From Mesoflavibacter sp. (GTDB taxonomy: Bacteria > Pseudomonadota > Alphaproteobacteria > UBA8366 > Aestuariispiraceae), in NCBI GenBank assembly GCA_017792345.1, contig CP051228.1:1922001-1986000 (forward strand): a DNA stretch of 64,000 nt. Direction: 5' to 3'. Positions within the stretch are counted from its first letter, which is position 1, and each line of letters begins with the position of its first letter. The position numbers and the translations under genes were made by a program. The notes beneath the pieces were generated by a model that was not told the origin of the DNA, searched no databases, and saw only the letters and a list, made by a program, of their open reading frames with translations. Shown here in pieces: positions 61,174 to 64,000 of the stretch.

Positions 61174-61980
61174 TCAGACCAGCAGGTGTTCCAGGATGTC
61201 GCCCTCCGCGCTCAACAGCACGGCCGCGAGTTGTCCGCCGCGTCCGGCACCGGCGTCCAGCGACAGGGTATGCTTGCCCTCGACGATGCCGCCGGCTTTC
61301 GGGTCGAAGCCGCGCACCACCCGGCGGAAACCGCGATAGGGCTGGTCGATCTCCTCGAAGCTGCGGGACGCCCACCAGAAGGCGTCGGTCTGCCGCGCCA
61401 AGGGCTTTTCGATATCCAGCCCGGCATGAACGAACAGCAGCGATCCGTCCTCGGTATAGGCCGCCCGCTTGATCGCGTTCATCAGCGCGTCATGGCCGGG
61501 CAGGGCGCGCGCGGTCTCGCGCAGCTTGTTGGTCCAATAGGTCAGGGCCAGCGTGCCTTCCTCGGCCTTCTTCAATCCCTCTTCCAGGTCGAAACCCAGG
61601 CCGGCGAGCTGCGCCGCGATGCCGCGTTCGCCCATCCAGGACAGGATCGCGCGCGGATTGGGCGCGAATTGAAGCTGCATCAGCTTCCACCACATCTCTT
61701 CCTGCGCGCCGCGCAGAAAGACGATATCGTCGACATGGCGATAGGGATAGAAGGATAGGAACCAGCGTCGGAAGCTCAGCAGTTCTTCCAGCACCCCGGG
61801 CCCCTGAACGCCATAGCCGAAATAATTGCCCAGATAGACGATCCGGTCGCCCTGACGGGTATCGGTGACGATCCGATCGTGGATTTGGGTCAGCGCGTCG
61901 ATATCGCCATGGATCGCGCCGATCGCCCAGATCCGGTCGACGGCGCGCAATACGGTGAATCGATCCGACGATTGGCTCAT
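61174..61980 (-). CDS. PPP-family metallophosphatase homologue lacking metal ligands
   Basis: The 268-residue protein follows the PPP fold in order but with key losses. GDIHG is GAIHG (Ala 22 for Asp), GDxxDRG is GNYFGYG (Asn 52, Gly 55 and Tyr 56), and RGNHEE is RGAQEE (Ala 92, Gln 93). FVHAG and GAGRGGQ remain. At least three metal ligands and the catalytic His are gone, so it should be inactive as a phosphatase and may act as a pseudoenzyme or binding protein. ATG 61980 fits the family start. It lies upstream of rpoH and downstream of carD on the same strand. Confidence 0.8.
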   Translation of the reverse strand: MSQSSDRFTVLRAVDRIWAIGAIHGDIDALTQIHDRIVTDTRQGDRIVYLGNYFGYGVQGPGVLEELLSFRRWFLSFYPYRHVDDIVFLRGAQEEMWWKLMQLQFAPNPRAILSWMGERGIAAQLAGLGFDLEEGLKKAEEGTLALTYWTNKLRETARALPGHDALMNAIKRAAYTEDGSLLFVHAGLDIEKPLARQTDAFWWASRSFEEIDQPYRGFRRVVRGFDPKAGGIVEGKHTLSLDAGAGRGGQLAAVLLSAEGDILEHLLV

Positions 61981-62102
61981 GGAAGGATGGAAACCGGGTT
62001 GCCTAAAGAATACCGGCGGGCGACCCCCGCCTGTGCGGACCCTAGTCGAGATTCTCCGGCGGTGGAAGCATCCAGGCGCCGTCCGGACATCCCGTGAATC
62101 GA

Positions 62103-62130
62103 AACGGGCCCCGGAAAAGACCGGGGCCCG
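62103..62130 (-). terminator. Hairpin terminator downstream of carD
   Basis: A perfect 11-bp stem ACGGGCCCCGG (62103-62113) / CCGGGGCCCGT (62120-62130) with a 6-nt loop lies 39 bp after the carD stop. On the minus strand only TTT follows, so termination may be partial or Rho-assisted. Confidence 0.75.
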
Positions 62131-62168
62131 TGCGATGCCGTGCCGTATTGGCGCGACGAAACTCCGGA

Positions 62169-62672
62169 TCAGGCCGCGGCCTTCTCCATCATTTCTTCCA
62201 GTTTCAGCGCCGCTTCTTCTTCGCCCAGATCTTCGACCGCGGCGAATTCGCGGGCCAGACGGTCCAACGCCGCCTGGTAGAGCTGACGCTCGCTGTAGGA
62301 CTGGTCCGGCTGATTGGCGTTGCGGAACAGGTCGCGCACGACCTCCGCGATCGCCACCGGATCGCCGGAATTGATCTTGGCTTCGTATTCCTGGGCCCGG
62401 CGCGACCACATGGTGCGGCGCACGCGGCTCTTGCCCTTCAGCGTCTTCAGCGCGCTTTTCATCATCTCCGGGGACGACAGTTTGCGCAGGCCCGATTTGT
62501 CCGCTTTCGCCACGGGAACGCGCAGGGTCATCCGGTCCTTGTCGAACTCGATGATGATGAGTTCGATTTTCTGACCGGCGATCTCCTGGTCTTCGACGCC
62601 CAGTACCTTCCCAACCCCATGGGTCGGGTAGACGACGAAATCACCCTTCGAATAGGCACTTTTCTGAGACAT
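62169..62672 (-). CDS. carD: CarD/CdnL-type RNA polymerase-binding regulator
   Basis: The 167-residue protein has the N-terminal Tudor-like RNA polymerase-interacting domain (YSKGDFVVYPTHGVGKVLGV) and a C-terminal helical DNA-binding domain (MKSALKTLKGKSRVRRTMWS, then RRAQEYEAKINSGDPVAIAE). CdnL in alphaproteobacteria stabilises open complexes at rRNA and other promoters and is growth-rate related. AAGGAAG precedes ATG 62672. The upstream fdxA gene is on the same strand, an order common in alphaproteobacteria, with an intervening terminator. Confidence 0.95.
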   Translation of the reverse strand: MSQKSAYSKGDFVVYPTHGVGKVLGVEDQEIAGQKIELIIIEFDKDRMTLRVPVAKADKSGLRKLSSPEMMKSALKTLKGKSRVRRTMWSRRAQEYEAKINSGDPVAIAEVVRDLFRNANQPDQSYSERQLYQAALDRLAREFAAVEDLGEEEAALKLEEMMEKAAA

Positions 62673-63042
62673 TCCTACTTCCTTATACCCTACCGTCACA
62701 TCCATCCATGTGGCCGCATCGGTCCCGCCGCGGGCGATCGCCCGCCTTTGAGGTTCCGATCGCGGATGCCGAACCCGGCAGTGGTATTTCCCGGGCCGAC
62801 GGTCGTCTCCGGGAAATTCCGACCGAAAATCCCTGCGTCGAAACCGGTGCGGGATCGAACGTCGGGATCGTCAGCCTTTGGAAAGTACCGTCGTGAACTC
62901 GACGGCATCGGCCCTATCGCAGCCAAGTGCAATCGCGGCAGGAAGCCGGAAACTCTCCATATCTAGATAGAATATATCACAAAATCTGCGGTTTTCCGAG
63001 TCCGGAATCGCGATTTTTGCGGGATTTTTGTGCACCGCACGC
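62673..63042. other. 370-bp spacer between fdxA and carD
   Basis: The part next to carD should contain the carD promoter; a CCGC/GCGG-rich inverted segment lies near 62725-62750. An AT-richer stretch around 62960-63030 holds repeated ATTTTTG/GATTTTTG motifs. Open frames crossing it share no known motif and overlap fdxA out of frame. No gene is supported. Confidence 0.4.
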
Positions 63043-63061
63043 AAAAAAGCCGGTCGCCGGC
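63043..63061 (-). terminator. Intrinsic terminator of fdxA
   Basis: GCCGG (63049-63053) / CCGGC (63057-63061) with a 3-nt loop is followed on the minus strand by six T residues (63043-63048). An overlapping stem CGCCGGCG/CGCCGGCG extends the structure to about 63079. It lies 28 bp after the fdxA stop. Confidence 0.85.
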
Positions 63062-63088
63062 GTATGAAATCGCCGGCGCCGAGCGGTG

Positions 63089-63427
63089 TCAGCTTCCGTC
63101 GCCGGGATTGGCCGAGAAGTAGTTCTTGAACTTGTCCGGAACGCCTTGCCATTCCTCGGCGTCCGCGGGCGGCGTGCCGATCTGGGTGATGTTCGGCCAC
63201 ACTTCGGAATACTGTTTGTTCAGCTCCAGCCACTTCTCGGCATTGGCTTCGGTATCGGGCAGAATCGCCTCGGCAGGGCATTCCGGTTCGCAGACGCCGC
63301 AATCGATGCATTCGTCCGGATGGATGACCAGCATATTCTCGCCTTCATAGAAGCAATCCACGGGACAGACTTCCACACAATCCATGTGCTTGCATTTGAT
63401 GCAGTCTTCCGTGACGACGTAAGTCAT
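63089..63427 (-). CDS. fdxA: 7Fe ferredoxin FdxA
   Basis: The 112-residue protein has two cluster motifs: Cys 9, 12/17 and 21 in [19 protein letters not shown], and the [12 protein letters not shown] block. This is the FdxA pattern of one [3Fe-4S] and one [4Fe-4S] cluster. The C-terminal helix [20 protein letters not shown] is typical of the alphaproteobacterial form. It is a low-potential electron carrier in the cytoplasm. It is divergent from the DUF938 gene (120-bp spacer). Confidence 0.97.
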   Translation of the reverse strand: MTYVVTEDCIKCKHMDCVEVCPVDCFYEGENMLVIHPDECIDCGVCEPECPAEAILPDTEANAEKWLELNKQYSEVWPNITQIGTPPADAEEWQGVPDKFKNYFSANPGDGS

Positions 63428-63547
63428 GTCGATCCCTTCCGTATTCCCGACCTGCTGAGCGTGTGGCGGACAGCCATTTCTTTACACGCCCCCGTCTGAT
63501 ATTAGACTGAGGTCCGTCTGCGCAACTTTTTTCAACAGGTCCGTGAC

Positions 63548-64000
63548 ATGTCGTCCACCGGATCGCGGCGCCACGCGCCCGCGACGTTGCGCAACAGGGA
63601 TGCCATCCTATCCCGGTTGACCGATCATCTGCCGCAAACCGGCACGGTTCTGGAGATCGCCTCCGGGACCGGGGAGCACGCGGCCTATTTCGCGCCGCGC
63701 CTGCCGGACGGACTGGTCTGGTGCCCCAGCGATTTCGACCCGGCCGCGCTTGCGGATATCGACGGCTATGCCCGCGAAACCGGCTGCGCGCGGATCGCGC
63801 CGGCGCAGCGGCTGGATGTCGCAGGGCCGGACTGGACGCCGGACCGGCCGGTCGACGCGATCTTCTGCGCCAACATGATCCATATCGCCCCCTGGGCGGC
63901 TGCGTGCGGCCTGATCGGCGGTGCGGGGCGGCTGCTGCCGCCGGGCGGGCCGCTGCTGATCTATGGGCCGTTCTCCCGCGACGGCCGCCATACCGCGCCC
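63548..64000 (+). CDS. DUF938 SAM-dependent methyltransferase, partial
   Basis: The visible 151 codons begin MSSTGSRRHAPATLRNRDAI, the conserved DUF938 opening, followed by the SAM-binding motif VLEIASGTGEHAAYFA, the SDFDPAALADI segment with the acidic ribose ligand, and the FCANMIHIAPWAA and YGPFSRDGRHTAP blocks. The family is a Rossmann-fold methyltransferase of unknown substrate. The frame is open through the window edge; about 50-60 codons are expected beyond. ATG 63548 fits the family start. Confidence 0.9.
   Translation, partial: MSSTGSRRHAPATLRNRDAILSRLTDHLPQTGTVLEIASGTGEHAAYFAPRLPDGLVWCPSDFDPAALADIDGYARETGCARIAPAQRLDVAGPDWTPDRPVDAIFCANMIHIAPWAAACGLIGGAGRLLPPGGPLLIYGPFSRDGRHTAP

Noticed and set aside
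1-64000. CRISPR array, insertion sequence, prophage or rRNA operon
   Set aside because: Reading the whole window showed no regularly spaced direct repeats, no transposase or phage structural genes and no rRNA segments.

Overview
The window reads as a high-GC alphaproteobacterial chromosome segment, most like a Rhodospirillales-type heterotroph. This rests on the NasT/NasS-controlled nitrate cluster, a CarD/CdnL regulator next to a 7Fe ferredoxin FdxA, an alphaproteobacterial RpoH, MmcB, HldE and a DUF1127 small protein. No transposase, integrase, rRNA or CRISPR array was found. One tRNA gene (Arg, anticodon ACG, CCA encoded) lies at 6711-6787.

Layout. 1-5100: a BTLCP (LapG-like) cysteine protease, divergent from a membrane sensor with a degenerate HD-GYP domain, then a PPP-type phosphatase and hldE. 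5101-18984: housekeeping and envelope genes: mmcB, a lipoprotein, a DUF882 peptidase, an L,D-transpeptidase, trpF, pyrF, two LysR regulators, a glycine-zipper protein and a class III ornithine decarboxylase with an unusual leader and upstream ORF. 18985-23326: an MscS channel, then an AT-richer island with an AbiEi/AbiEii-like (type IV toxin-antitoxin) pair. 23327-30420: an AdiA-like basic amino acid decarboxylase, a cNMP-binding/CPBP protease fusion, a radical SAM protein, a GT4 glycosyltransferase and an LpxH-like hydrolase.

30644-37747: a catabolic cluster for unsaturated or keto-deoxy uronates (eda, kdgK, FadR-type GntR regulator, TRAP transporter, kduI, kduD). The transporter imports an oligouronide-type substrate. 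KduI and KduD make 2-keto-3-deoxygluconate, KdgK phosphorylates it, and Eda cleaves KDPG to pyruvate and glyceraldehyde-3-phosphate. The GntR protein probably acts at a TNGTNNNACNA site in the dctP promoter.

37905-51563: a complete assimilatory nitrate cluster: nasT-nasS, a leader with mutually exclusive ANTAR-type antiterminator and terminator hairpins, nrtA, nrtB, an nrtC-nrtD fusion, nirB, nirD, nasA, a TrpD2-like gene and a CysG-like gene with an eroded methyltransferase domain. The genes from nirB to cysG are tightly packed and mostly overlap.

51662-64000: an amidohydrolase, two co-translated proteins of unknown function, a GNAT enzyme, MeaB, proline iminopeptidase, an SNase-like protein, RpoH, a PPP-family protein that has lost its metal ligands, CarD, FdxA and a partial DUF938 methyltransferase. 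The strongest unexplained or unusual signals are the nas leader, the ODC leader/uORF, the AbiE-like island, the degenerate HD-GYP and PPP proteins, and the CysG-like protein.
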